Shown piece after piece: positions 1 to 4,545 of a stretch of 6,093 bases of DNA. Both the position numbers and the translations under genes were made by a program. Origin of the DNA: Methanoculleus sp. (GTDB taxonomy: Archaea; Halobacteriota; Methanomicrobia; Methanomicrobiales; Methanoculleaceae); contig JAQVVW010000045.1 of assembly GCA_028698765.1 (NCBI GenBank), positions 2,209-8,301 on the forward strand. Direction: 5' to 3'. Position 1 is the first letter of the stretch. Each line of letters starts with the position of its first letter. A model generated the notes under the pieces. The model did not search any database. It saw only the letters and a program-made list of their open reading frames with translations, and was not told the origin of the DNA.

Positions 1-112
1 TTGGTTGTAGAGCTTGATTGTACAGCTGGTTGTGGTAATTGCTGATGGAATTGATTGACTGGTGAATGCTGGGTGTGGTAGTTCCCCATCCAGTATCTAT
101 TCTGCCGGCCAT
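1..112 (-). CDS. Possible 5' end of an unrecognised gene running off the left edge
   Basis: A minus-strand frame starting with ATG at 112-110 stays open for 37 codons to the window edge. The peptide starts MAGRIDTGWG and is then rich in Ser, Asn, Gln, Tyr and His (for example SINSISNYHNQLYNQ), like an amphipathic N-terminal helix. No plus-strand frame is open here. There is no clear Shine-Dalgarno sequence. An AT-rich stretch with TATA-like sequence lies 16-60 bases upstream, so a leaderless or short-leader transcript is possible. I do not recognise a family. A second ATG at 89-87 lies in another open frame, which gives a Gln/Pro/Thr-rich peptide, so the frame choice is not secure. The short length leaves a real chance that this is not a gene. 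Confidence 0.3.
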   Translation of the reverse strand, partial: MAGRIDTGWGTTTPSIHQSINSISNYHNQLYNQALQP

Positions 113-293
113 ATATTATTTTCTGATAATTATTAAATCAAATTTATTCTTCAAAATATTAAATGGGGTTTTTATATGTCCCCTTTACCTAAAAAAGACG
201 TAGTGTCCCGGGAATTTTTTTGCGGAGTGTTTATATACTCCTGATCCCCCTGACAGGCACTTCCCCCCGGGAAGATTCGGCACCCGCGCCGGC
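113..293. promoter_or_regulatory. AT-rich intergenic region with two TATA-like elements in short inverted repeats
   Basis: This gap lies between the end of the DUF89 gene and the putative partial gene at the left edge. It has TTTATATG at 171-178, flanked by GGGG (165-168) and CCCC (180-183), and TTTATATA at 230-237, flanked by GGAGT (224-228) and ACTCC (237-241). Read on the minus strand, the first element (CATATAAA) could serve the partial gene at 1-112. Read on the plus strand, both have BRE-like purines upstream, but no plus-strand gene follows. Homopolymer runs at 191-196 (A) and 215-221 (T) could help end transcription on either strand. The promoter role is inferred from motif resemblance only. 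Confidence 0.4.
260..274. terminator. Small hairpin just past the DUF89 stop codon
   Basis: CTTCCC at 260-265 pairs with GGGAAG at 269-274 around a three-base loop, about 20 bases beyond the DUF89 stop codon. There is no adjacent T-run. The nearest minus-strand T-run corresponds to the A-run at 191-196, so this is at best a weak 3' end signal for the DUF89 transcript. Confidence 0.3.
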
Positions 294-1151
294 TCACTCC
301 CTGAGGAGGGCGACCCGGGAACCGACCGGGATGCCGATCTCCGCGCCGATAGGGCTGCATTTCACCGACATCAGGTAGGCGACGGGAGGGAGGTCGCGGT
401 CGTCCGAGAGCGACTCGTAGTTCGCCATGCCCTTCGCGATGACGAGCGTCGCGCGGTCGAGAGCGTCGGCGAGCGCCGGCGGGGCGAGATCGCGGTTGAG
501 CCCGAGTTCGGCGATGCCGTCCGTGGTGGGGGTGAGCAGGTCGACCCGGCGGTCGAGCCCGAACGCCACGGCATCCTCTAACGTTACGTCGTTCAGGATC
601 GGGGCTCCCCGGACGGCGAACGTGACGTTTGATCCGTTCTTCTTGAGATAATCGGCGAAGAGCGCGTCGAAGACGATCTCGCCACAGTTGTCGGCGAGGT
701 AGACCACCCGGGAGGTGAGCGCCTCCATCGCGGCGGTGTCGTCGACGGTCAACCCCGCCGCAAACTCCCGGCGGAAGAACTCGACGAAGTTATCCGTGAC
801 GGTATGCGCCTGTGAACCGTAGTCCAGCGTGTTGCCGATGACCGATGCAAGCGCAAGGTCGTGAAACGTAGAGAGATCCCCGCGCACCGCCCGGCAGACA
901 GCTGCCGCGTCGGCGTTGTTGCCCCTCTTCAACGACCGGTAGGGGTCGGGATCGCCGATCATCCGGTAGGCGACCCGGTGTATCCGGCTCGCGATGATGG
1001 GTGCGGGCACCGGGTCGGCAGCGATGCGCTCAAGAAGGTTCCGGCACGCATCGACGATCTCGGAGACGCGCAGGGGATCGTCGATGCAGAGCCGGCTCTC
1101 GTACTCGACCCGGCTGATCAGGCAACCCATGCAGTCTGCAGCCAACTTCAT
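294..1151 (-). CDS. DUF89 (ARMT1-like) family metal-dependent phosphatase, archaeal type
   Basis: A 285-residue protein of the DUF89 family, whose characterised members are metal-dependent damage-control phosphatases acting on phosphorylated sugars or cofactor by-products; the substrate of this one is unknown. Family marks are an N-terminal CxxC (C7, C10), the DPDPYRSLKR segment (residues 67-76), LADNCGEIVFD (152-162) with probable metal ligands D154 and N155, RGAPILND (181-188) with D188 as a further likely ligand, KGMANYESL (240-248), and a C-terminal SVKCSPIGAEIGIPVGS segment. The frame stays open upstream to an ATG at 1202, but that start lies inside tRNA-Pro. I therefore chose the ATG at 1151, which gives the usual MKLAADCMGC beginning. 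There is no strong Shine-Dalgarno sequence and no TATA box between the tRNA and this gene, so it may be read from the tRNA promoter. Stop TGA is at 294-296. Family assignment is confident; the reaction is not. Confidence 0.9.
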   Translation of the reverse strand: MKLAADCMGCLISRVEYESRLCIDDPLRVSEIVDACRNLLERIAADPVPAPIIASRIHRVAYRMIGDPDPYRSLKRGNNADAAAVCRAVRGDLSTFHDLALASVIGNTLDYGSQAHTVTDNFVEFFRREFAAGLTVDDTAAMEALTSRVVYLADNCGEIVFDALFADYLKKNGSNVTFAVRGAPILNDVTLEDAVAFGLDRRVDLLTPTTDGIAELGLNRDLAPPALADALDRATLVIAKGMANYESLSDDRDLPPVAYLMSVKCSPIGAEIGIPVGSRVALLRE

Positions 1152-1193
1152 GCTGCGGATAACTCTGTCGGGAACAGTGAAAAAGTGGTCTGA

Positions 1194-1267
1194 TGGGGCC
1201 ACTGCGATTTGAACGCAGGTCAGAAGACCCCCAGTCTCCTAGGATGGCCAGGCTACCCTATGGCCCC
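1194..1267 (-). tRNA. tRNA-Pro (anticodon GGG)
   Basis: The minus strand folds into a complete 74-base cloverleaf without an intron. The acceptor stem is GGGGCCA (1267-1261) with TGGCCCC and discriminator A at 1194. The D stem is GGGT/ATCC. The anticodon stem is GGAGA/TCTTC with loop CTGGGGG, so the anticodon is GGG. The T arm is CTGCG-TTCAAAT-CGCAG. No CCA is encoded. A run of five T follows about 9 bases past the 3' end on the transcribed strand and could end the transcript. The DUF89 start codon lies 42 bases downstream. Confidence 0.95.
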
Positions 1268-1294
1268 TTCCCTACTACGTATGCTCGAATTACA

Positions 1295-1306
1295 GATATA
1301 TCTTCG
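1295..1306 (-). promoter_or_regulatory. Probable TATA/BRE promoter of tRNA-Pro
   Basis: On the minus strand GCGAAGATATATC contains a TATA-like ATATAT core preceded by purine-rich BRE-like bases. It lies about 30 bases upstream of the tRNA 5' end at 1267, the usual archaeal distance for a start just before the tRNA. It may also serve the DUF89 gene by readthrough. Confidence 0.5.
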
Positions 1307-1316
1307 CTTTGCGGGG

Positions 1317-1332
1317 GAGGAAGGTGTTCCTC
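1317..1332. terminator. Hairpin at the end of the MinD/small-protein operon
   Basis: GAGGAA at 1317-1322 pairs perfectly with TTCCTC at 1327-1332 around a four-base loop. It overlaps the stop codon of the 68-residue membrane protein and sits just before the tRNA-Pro promoter. No T-run follows on the minus strand, so its role as a 3' end signal is uncertain. Confidence 0.35.
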
Positions 1333-1538
1333 TATCCGCGCACTCTCTTGTACTCCTCGACGCTTTTTGTCAGCTGTTCCAGTTCGCTGCCGGTGATCTC
1401 CATCCTGCCGCTTAACGCTTCGACCTCTTTGAGAAGTTGCTGGATGCGCACGTACATCACGTACATGATAAACAGCAGACAGACGATGGTTACCGAGAGC
1501 AGGACTATCATGACTGCATTAATATCCATAGGTATCAT
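1332..1538 (-). CDS. Small membrane protein with one N-terminal helix and a coiled coil
   Basis: A 68-residue protein of no family I recognise. Residues 8-30 (AVMIVLLSVTIVCLLF and on to YVMYV) form one strong transmembrane segment. Residues 31-65 are charged with heptad-like spacing of Leu, Val and Met and should form a cytoplasmic coiled coil. The positive residues that follow the helix (R31, K37) suggest the C-terminus faces the cytoplasm. The ATG at 1538 overlaps the TGA of the upstream MinD-like gene as ATGA. A strong Shine-Dalgarno sequence (CAGGAGGGAACC) lies directly before it, inside the last codons of that gene. Translation is therefore coupled to the ATPase, and a physical partnership is a reasonable inference: a membrane anchor, or a small regulator of the ATPase. 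A second in-frame ATG is at codon 4. Stop TAG is at 1332-1334. Confidence 0.8.
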   Translation of the reverse strand: MIPMDINAVMIVLLSVTIVCLLFIMYVMYVRIQQLLKEVEALSGRMEITGSELEQLTKSVEEYKRVRG

Positions 1539-2320
1539 GGTTCCCTCCTGAATAGTACGCGGGCGAGCCGCTCGACAAATCCTTCCTGCACTTTGTGCGG
1601 CTCCTCCAGAACGGGGATGCCCGCCAACGTGGCTGCAATTCTTCTGAACGCTTTCGACGATTCGGAGCCTGGTGATCTGACGACGACCGGCGTCTTTGCC
1701 GCCGCTGCCCTTCGGACGTTTGCGTCTTCGGGCACCGTGTCGATGATCGGTACGCCGAGAGTCTTCTCGATCCTCCTCCGATTCATGTCGGTCTCTTCCA
1801 GTGTCGCCCGGTTGAGGATAGCCCCTCCCATGGTGCCGCCGACCGTCTCCGTCAGGATCTTGATCTTCAGGGCATCCACGATCGATGAGATCTCGGGGTT
1901 CACGACCAGCAGGACCTCGTCTGCCACGGTGAGCGGTATGACGCCATCCGTGCCGATACCGGCGGGTGCATCGAGAAACAGGAAGTCACAGCGATCGGTG
2001 AGATCGCACATCACGTCCCTGAGTCGTTCCGGGTTCGCGTTCTGGAATCCCTGAAGCGAGAGACCGCTGGGTACTACCTTGAGGCCGTACGGCCCCTCAT
2101 ACATTGCATCCAGGATGGACGCCTCCCCTGCCAGAACCTCGTGGAGCGTGATTGGGGTCTCTGCAAGCCCCAGTATCAACCCGAGATTGGCCATCCCGAC
2201 ATCCGTATCGACGATGCATGTCTCCCTGCCGTGCTGTGCCAGTGCTGTTCCCAGGTTTGCGGTGACGGTTGTCTTTCCTGTTCCGCCTTTACCGGAGGCG
2301 ATAGCGTAGGCCCTGATCAT
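1535..2320 (-). CDS. MinD/ParA-family ATPase with a C-terminal amphipathic helix
   Basis: A 261-residue protein of the deviant Walker A (MinD/ParA/Mrp) ATPase family. These proteins dimerise on ATP and position other complexes on the membrane or nucleoid. Visible motifs are SGKGGTGKTT at residues 9-18 with signature lysine K11 and P-loop lysine K16, VDTDVGMANL at 37-46 (Walker A'/switch I), and FLFLDAPAGIG at 113-123 with Walker B D117. The final residues (about 243-261, VQEGFVERLARVLFRREP) form a basic, hydrophobic amphipathic helix like the membrane-targeting end of MinD, which points to MinD rather than ParA or Mrp. The frame extends to an ATG at 2395, but those 25 residues are unlike the family and contain promoter-like sequence, so I chose ATG 2320 (MIRAYAIASGK). 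Shine-Dalgarno pairing is weak (TTGAG). It is first in an operon with the small membrane protein and is divergent from the Roadblock gene. The cargo is unknown. Confidence 0.9.
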   Translation of the reverse strand: MIRAYAIASGKGGTGKTTVTANLGTALAQHGRETCIVDTDVGMANLGLILGLAETPITLHEVLAGEASILDAMYEGPYGLKVVPSGLSLQGFQNANPERLRDVMCDLTDRCDFLFLDAPAGIGTDGVIPLTVADEVLLVVNPEISSIVDALKIKILTETVGGTMGGAILNRATLEETDMNRRRIEKTLGVPIIDTVPEDANVRRAAAAKTPVVVRSPGSESSKAFRRIAATLAGIPVLEEPHKVQEGFVERLARVLFRREP

Positions 2321-2356
2321 CCAAAACCGTCTCAAGGATAGATCGTAGTTCCAAAA

Positions 2357-2373
2357 CATAAACTTATTTATTT
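2357..2373 (-). promoter_or_regulatory. Probable promoter of the MinD-like operon
   Basis: The minus strand reads AAATAAATAAGTTTATG, with two overlapping TATA-like cores 37-53 bases upstream of the ATG at 2320. Transcription from about 25 bases downstream would give a leader of roughly 13-20 bases, typical of archaeal genes with little Shine-Dalgarno sequence. Which core is used cannot be told from the sequence. Confidence 0.45.
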
Positions 2374-2448
2374 GCTTCTTGGGGTTGGAGAGCATAAATA
2401 CCGTTTTAGAGGGCGGAGGAACATTCTATGATATTATCCTGACTGGAA

Positions 2449-2556
2449 ACGGGCAGAAACACCCCTGCAACCGGGTTTCATGGTTATCCTGCGGGGCCGA
2501 CCGTCTCCCCGGCAACAGACATTTCCCTCATCGAGGGACGGCGATCCTGTGTTATG
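2449..2556 (+). other. Cluster of potential RNA stems, some mutually exclusive
   Basis: Read as plus-strand RNA, a CCCC at 2462-2465 followed by GCA and ACC can pair with GGT, TGC and GGGG further on (ending about 2496) as a long irregular hairpin. The same GGGG can instead pair with the CCCC in CCGTCTCCCC (about 2507-2514). Further on, CCCTC-ATC-GAGGG (about 2525-2537) forms a simple hairpin, enclosed by CCGT and ACGG. The competing pairings resemble a switch, but I do not recognise any riboswitch or RNA family. The strand is assumed. Confidence 0.25.
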
Positions 2557-2604
2557 CATGGCAAAAGCGAGTAGCGAGGCGATTTGATGCAATGCAGATT
2601 CGAT

Positions 2605-2616
2605 ATTCATATATGA
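2605..2616 (+). promoter_or_regulatory. TATA box of the Roadblock operon inside a 10-base palindrome
   Basis: ATTCATATATGA contains a TATA-like core about 45 bases before the Roadblock start codon. The start of transcription would fall near 2636, leaving a leader of about 20 bases. Ten of these bases (TCATATATGA, 2607-2616) form a perfect palindrome, so a dimeric regulator could cover the promoter. Confidence 0.5.
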
Positions 2617-2622
2617 TGCGAA

Positions 2623-2634
2623 GAAGATATCTTC
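2623..2634. promoter_or_regulatory. 12-base perfect palindrome, possible operator
   Basis: GAAGATATCTTC is a perfect 12-base palindrome between the TATA box and the start codon of the Roadblock gene, close to the expected transcription start. A related half, AAGATAT, recurs just downstream at about 2637-2643. The position suits a repressor site, but no regulator can be named. Confidence 0.4.
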
Positions 2635-2655
2635 CTAAGATATTTTGGGGTTAGC

Positions 2656-3039
2656 ATGATGAGCCGTCATCCCTTTATGGGAGAGAGTGCCCGGAGGTAC
2701 ATCGGTGAGATCCAGTCGGTCGCCGGTGTTACCGCATGCGCTCTCGTATCCAGTGAGGGCAGAATCCTGGGTAAACACTTCCCGGAAGGCGACTTTACGT
2801 CGTCGCTTTTCGCGGCAATGTGTGCAACGGTCCTCGCATCGGCGGAGGCGGCATGCGGCAGCGTTGGCATAGATCGGCCGTGCCTGGTCGCCGTCACCTC
2901 AACCGACGCTACGGTCCTCGTCGTGAGTGTCGGGGAGGCCATCCTGATCACGGCGGTAATTGATAAGTCAGTAGATCTCCCAACAGTACAGAGACAGTTA
3001 TTGGATATAGCAGTCAGGATCGGAGAGGAGGAGGCATGA
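2656..3039 (+). CDS. Roadblock/LC7-domain protein
   Basis: A 127-residue single-domain protein of the Roadblock/LC7 fold (MglB-like class), whose members dimerise and often regulate small GTPases or scaffold signalling complexes. The pattern fits across the whole length: an N-terminal helix (residues 9-21), the strand-turn-strand VTACALVSSEGRILG (about 25-39), a long central helix rich in Ala (52-66), the strand pair CLVAVTSTDATVLVVSV (about 76-92), and a C-terminal helix (108-125). The first ATG is at 2656 and a second follows at once at 2659; a GGGG lies 7-10 bases before the first and is only a modest ribosome site. Its TGA overlaps the ATG of the response regulator by four bases, so the two are translated together. 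No MglA-like GTPase lies in the window. Residue positions are approximate and the partner is unknown. Confidence 0.85.
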   Translation: MMSRHPFMGESARRYIGEIQSVAGVTACALVSSEGRILGKHFPEGDFTSSLFAAMCATVLASAEAACGSVGIDRPCLVAVTSTDATVLVVSVGEAILITAVIDKSVDLPTVQRQLLDIAVRIGEEEA

Positions 3040-3674
3040 TGTATACGATATTGGTTGTCGACGATAGCCCCATGATCGTCGATGTTTTTGTTACCATGCT
3101 GGAGCGTGGTGGCTATCGGCCGATCACCGCCTTCAGTGGCGAAGAGTGTCTTGAGGTCCTGAATGCAACCCCTCCCGACCTGGTCCTTCTGGACATCATG
3201 ATGGAGCCGATGGACGGCTGGGAGACGCTCGAGCGGATCAAGACCAGCCCCGCGTTGCGGCATATCCCCGTCCTCATGCTGACCGCAAAACCCCTCACGC
3301 CCGAGGAGGCGAACGAATACGGCCCCTACATCGAGGACTACATCCTCAAACCCACCACCCATCACCAGCTCTATGAGGCCATCGAGCATGTGCTGGCACG
3401 CCGGCACTCCATCGCCACCAACATCGAGCGGGCGCGCGAAGCCGGCGTGGACCAAAAACTCGTCGACGAGTACGAACGTCTCGCAAAGAGCGTCGATATC
3501 AATCGCCGTCTCTTAAAGATCCTTGAGACCACCTACAGCATCAAGGATGCCCGGGCGGGAATGGGCGAGGACATCACGAGGGCGATCAAGAGCATGGCGA
3601 CGAGCGTCAAGATCCAGGAAGACCGGTTGAGCCAGGTGCGCGCCCAGTTCGAAGAACTCTTCGAGGCTCATTGA
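3036..3674 (+). CDS. Response regulator: receiver domain plus helical C-terminal region
   Basis: A 212-residue protein. Residues 1-120 are a complete CheY-like receiver: acidic pair D9-D10, phosphoacceptor D53 in LVLLDIMMEPMDG, T83 in VLMLTAK, and K105 in YILKP. It should accept phosphate from a histidine kinase, none of which is encoded here. Residues about 121-212 lack a helix-turn-helix or a known enzyme domain. They look helical with coiled-coil character (for example RLAKSVDINRRLLKILE and the final RLSQVRAQFEELFEAH). The output is therefore probably protein-protein contact or dimerisation. The start ATG at 3036 overlaps the Roadblock stop and is preceded by a purine-rich ribosome site (GGAGAGGAGGAGGC). 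A second ATG at 3039 would remove one residue and is equally possible. The coupling suggests that it acts with the Roadblock protein. Confidence 0.92.
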   Translation: MMYTILVVDDSPMIVDVFVTMLERGGYRPITAFSGEECLEVLNATPPDLVLLDIMMEPMDGWETLERIKTSPALRHIPVLMLTAKPLTPEEANEYGPYIEDYILKPTTHHQLYEAIEHVLARRHSIATNIERAREAGVDQKLVDEYERLAKSVDINRRLLKILETTYSIKDARAGMGEDITRAIKSMATSVKIQEDRLSQVRAQFEELFEAH

Positions 3675-3701
3675 TCGCCCTCGCTCTCCGATTTGATGGC
3701 T

Positions 3702-3739
3702 CAGCCCGGAAATAGATGGTTTGAATCCGGACAGGGCTG
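3702..3739. terminator. Hairpin between convergent genes
   Basis: CAGCCCGGA at 3702-3710 can pair with TCCGG and GGGCTG within 3726-3739, with a short bulge and a 15-base loop. It lies 27 bases after the response regulator stop and 30 bases beyond the end of the opposing PsiE-like gene, so it may shape the 3' ends of both transcripts. Only a short T-run (TTTT at 3762-3765) follows on the plus strand. Confidence 0.45.
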
Positions 3740-3769
3740 TATCGCCGCCTCCGCCCCCTGCTTTTGCCC

Positions 3770-4201
3770 CTAGTTACCTTCTGCGCGTTCCTGCTTCCCG
3801 ATATGGACGACCGCGATCGTCAGCACAAGGATCGCCGCGAGCGTCATCCCGATATCGATGGGGTCGAGGTGTTCGACCCCGAAGGTCAGCACCCGCCGCA
3901 CCATTGCGGTGAGGCCTGCAATCAGGATCGGCGTCACGAGCACCCTGTTGGTCCTGAAATACGCCATCACCGTCTCCAGGATCTCCACGATGATGAGGGT
4001 CAGAAGGAGCGCGTGCAGGACCGCGAGGATGCCCTGCGTCATATTGTCGGCATGGATGAGCGCCGCTATCTGGATGATGACGTCGTAGAATGAGAATATC
4101 GCGAGCAGGGAGAGCGAGGCGGCGATGAGCAGGTATATGCTCAGCGTCACCCACGATATGGCGGATATGGCTTTATCCGGGCGGTCTTTAGTGGGAATCA
4201 T
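3770..4201 (-). CDS. PsiE-family small integral membrane protein
   Basis: A 143-residue protein resembling the PsiE (phosphate-starvation-inducible E) family, whose biochemical function is not known. Four hydrophobic segments are visible at about residues 14-39, 59-81, 88-105 and 115-134. The family-like core is the acidic end of helix 2 (VEILETVMAYF, 71-81) followed by TNRVLVTPILIAGLTAMVRR (83-102). The short charged N-terminus (MIPTKDRPDK) should be cytoplasmic. The ATG at 4201 has only weak ribosome-site pairing. A TATA-like TTCATATACG on the minus strand is centred about 29 bases upstream, so the message may be leaderless or nearly so. Stop TAG is at 3770-3772. It converges on the response regulator and diverges from tRNA-Lys. 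Nothing in the sequence shows phosphate control. Confidence 0.85.
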   Translation of the reverse strand: MIPTKDRPDKAISAISWVTLSIYLLIAASLSLLAIFSFYDVIIQIAALIHADNMTQGILAVLHALLLTLIIVEILETVMAYFRTNRVLVTPILIAGLTAMVRRVLTFGVEHLDPIDIGMTLAAILVLTIAVVHIGKQERAEGN

Positions 4202-4224
4202 GGGGCACCCTGCTCCGTGGGAAT

Positions 4225-4236
4225 ACGTATATGAAA
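4225..4236 (-). promoter_or_regulatory. Probable promoter of the PsiE-like gene
   Basis: The minus strand reads TTTCATATACG, a TATA-like core following CTTTT, centred about 29 bases before the ATG at 4201. That is the normal distance from TATA box to transcription start in archaea, so initiation at or next to the start codon is expected. Confidence 0.5.
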
Positions 4237-4290
4237 AGAACCCCCTGAGGGCATTAAATATTCCGGTAGGTCTGCAGCGGGTCGATAATT

Positions 4291-4304
4291 GAAAGGTTTA
4301 TATT
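4291..4304 (+). promoter_or_regulatory. Upstream BRE/TATA element before tRNA-Lys
   Basis: GAAAGGTTTATATT is close to the ideal archaeal BRE plus TATA box. It is 89 bases before the tRNA-Lys 5' end, too far for a start at the tRNA itself. It would give a longer precursor starting near 4328 or belong to an unseen small transcript. A second TATA box lies 48 bases downstream. Confidence 0.5.
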
Positions 4305-4340
4305 GTTAGACTGCGAATGATATGATACGCCCTCGGGTAA

Positions 4341-4352
4341 GTTATTTATACT
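4341..4352 (+). promoter_or_regulatory. Proximal TATA box of tRNA-Lys
   Basis: GTTATTTATACT contains TTTATACT at 4345-4352. The expected start is near 4375, about 18 bases before the mature tRNA 5' end, which RNase P would trim. This is the more likely main promoter of tRNA-Lys. Confidence 0.55.
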
Positions 4353-4392
4353 ATTCTCGCGTTGTAATAATGCTGGGATGGCAGTACGCGCG

Positions 4393-4466
4393 GGGCCTAT
4401 AGCTCAGTTAGGTAGAGCGCCTGGCTTTTAACCAGGTGGTCGGGGGTTCAAATCCCCTTGGGCCCG
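4393..4466 (+). tRNA. tRNA-Lys (anticodon UUU)
   Basis: A complete 74-base cloverleaf without an intron. The acceptor stem is GGGCCTA (4393-4399) with TGGGCCC (4459-4465) and discriminator G at 4466. The D stem is GCTC/GAGC. The anticodon stem is CCTGG/CCAGG with loop CTTTTAA, so the anticodon is TTT. The T arm is GGGGG-TTCAAAT-CCCCT. No CCA is encoded. It is 79 bases upstream of rpoH on the same strand. A run of five T at 4522-4526 may end its transcript. Confidence 0.97.
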
Positions 4467-4491
4467 TTGCCATAGGGCGATGTCTATGGGT

Positions 4492-4499
4492 TTTAACAA
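4492..4499 (+). promoter_or_regulatory. Weak TATA-like element before rpoH
   Basis: TTTTAACA after ATGGG is the only TATA-like sequence between tRNA-Lys and rpoH. It lies about 50 bases before the rpoH start. A start near 4520 would leave a 25-base leader. It is a poor match, so rpoH may instead depend on readthrough from the tRNA promoters. Confidence 0.25.
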
Positions 4500-4545
4500 G
4501 GTGATGTATCTGATACGCAACTTTTTCGTCGGTGAGGTGTAGGTG

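Larger units (their letters stand above)
2321..2655. other. 335-base divergent intergenic region, no convincing protein gene
   Basis: This gap separates the divergent MinD-like and Roadblock genes. Both ends are AT-rich and carry promoters. The middle (about 2445-2570) is GC-rich and holds several potential stems, described separately. A plus-strand frame from 2379 to 2654 (91 codons) begins in promoter-like sequence and gives a peptide with no recognisable domain, so I do not call it. A plus-strand TATA-like CATAAATA at 2394-2401, after purine-rich GAGAG, could start a transcript near 2425, either a small RNA or a long leader for the Roadblock operon. Confidence 0.5.

Noticed and set aside
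1152..1202. Upstream ATG extension of the DUF89 gene
   Set aside because: It would start inside tRNA-Pro, and the added 17 residues are not family-like. MKLAADCMGC at 1151 is the natural start.
1437..2054. Plus-strand frame of 205 codons opposite the MinD-like gene
   Set aside because: It is antisense to conserved ATPase motifs. Its product is Ser/Arg/Thr-rich with no domain.
2321..2395. Upstream ATG extension of the MinD-like gene
   Set aside because: MinD/ParA proteins start just before the first strand and P-loop. The 25 extra codons overlap AT-rich TATA-like sequence.
2379..2654. Plus-strand frame of 91 codons in the divergent intergenic region
   Set aside because: It starts in promoter-like sequence, has no ribosome site, spans the Roadblock TATA box and palindromes, and its product matches nothing I know.
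2667..3455. Minus-strand frame of 262 codons opposite the Roadblock and response regulator genes
   Set aside because: Both plus-strand genes have recognisable domains and linked starts and stops. The antisense frame spans both with no motif or ribosome site.
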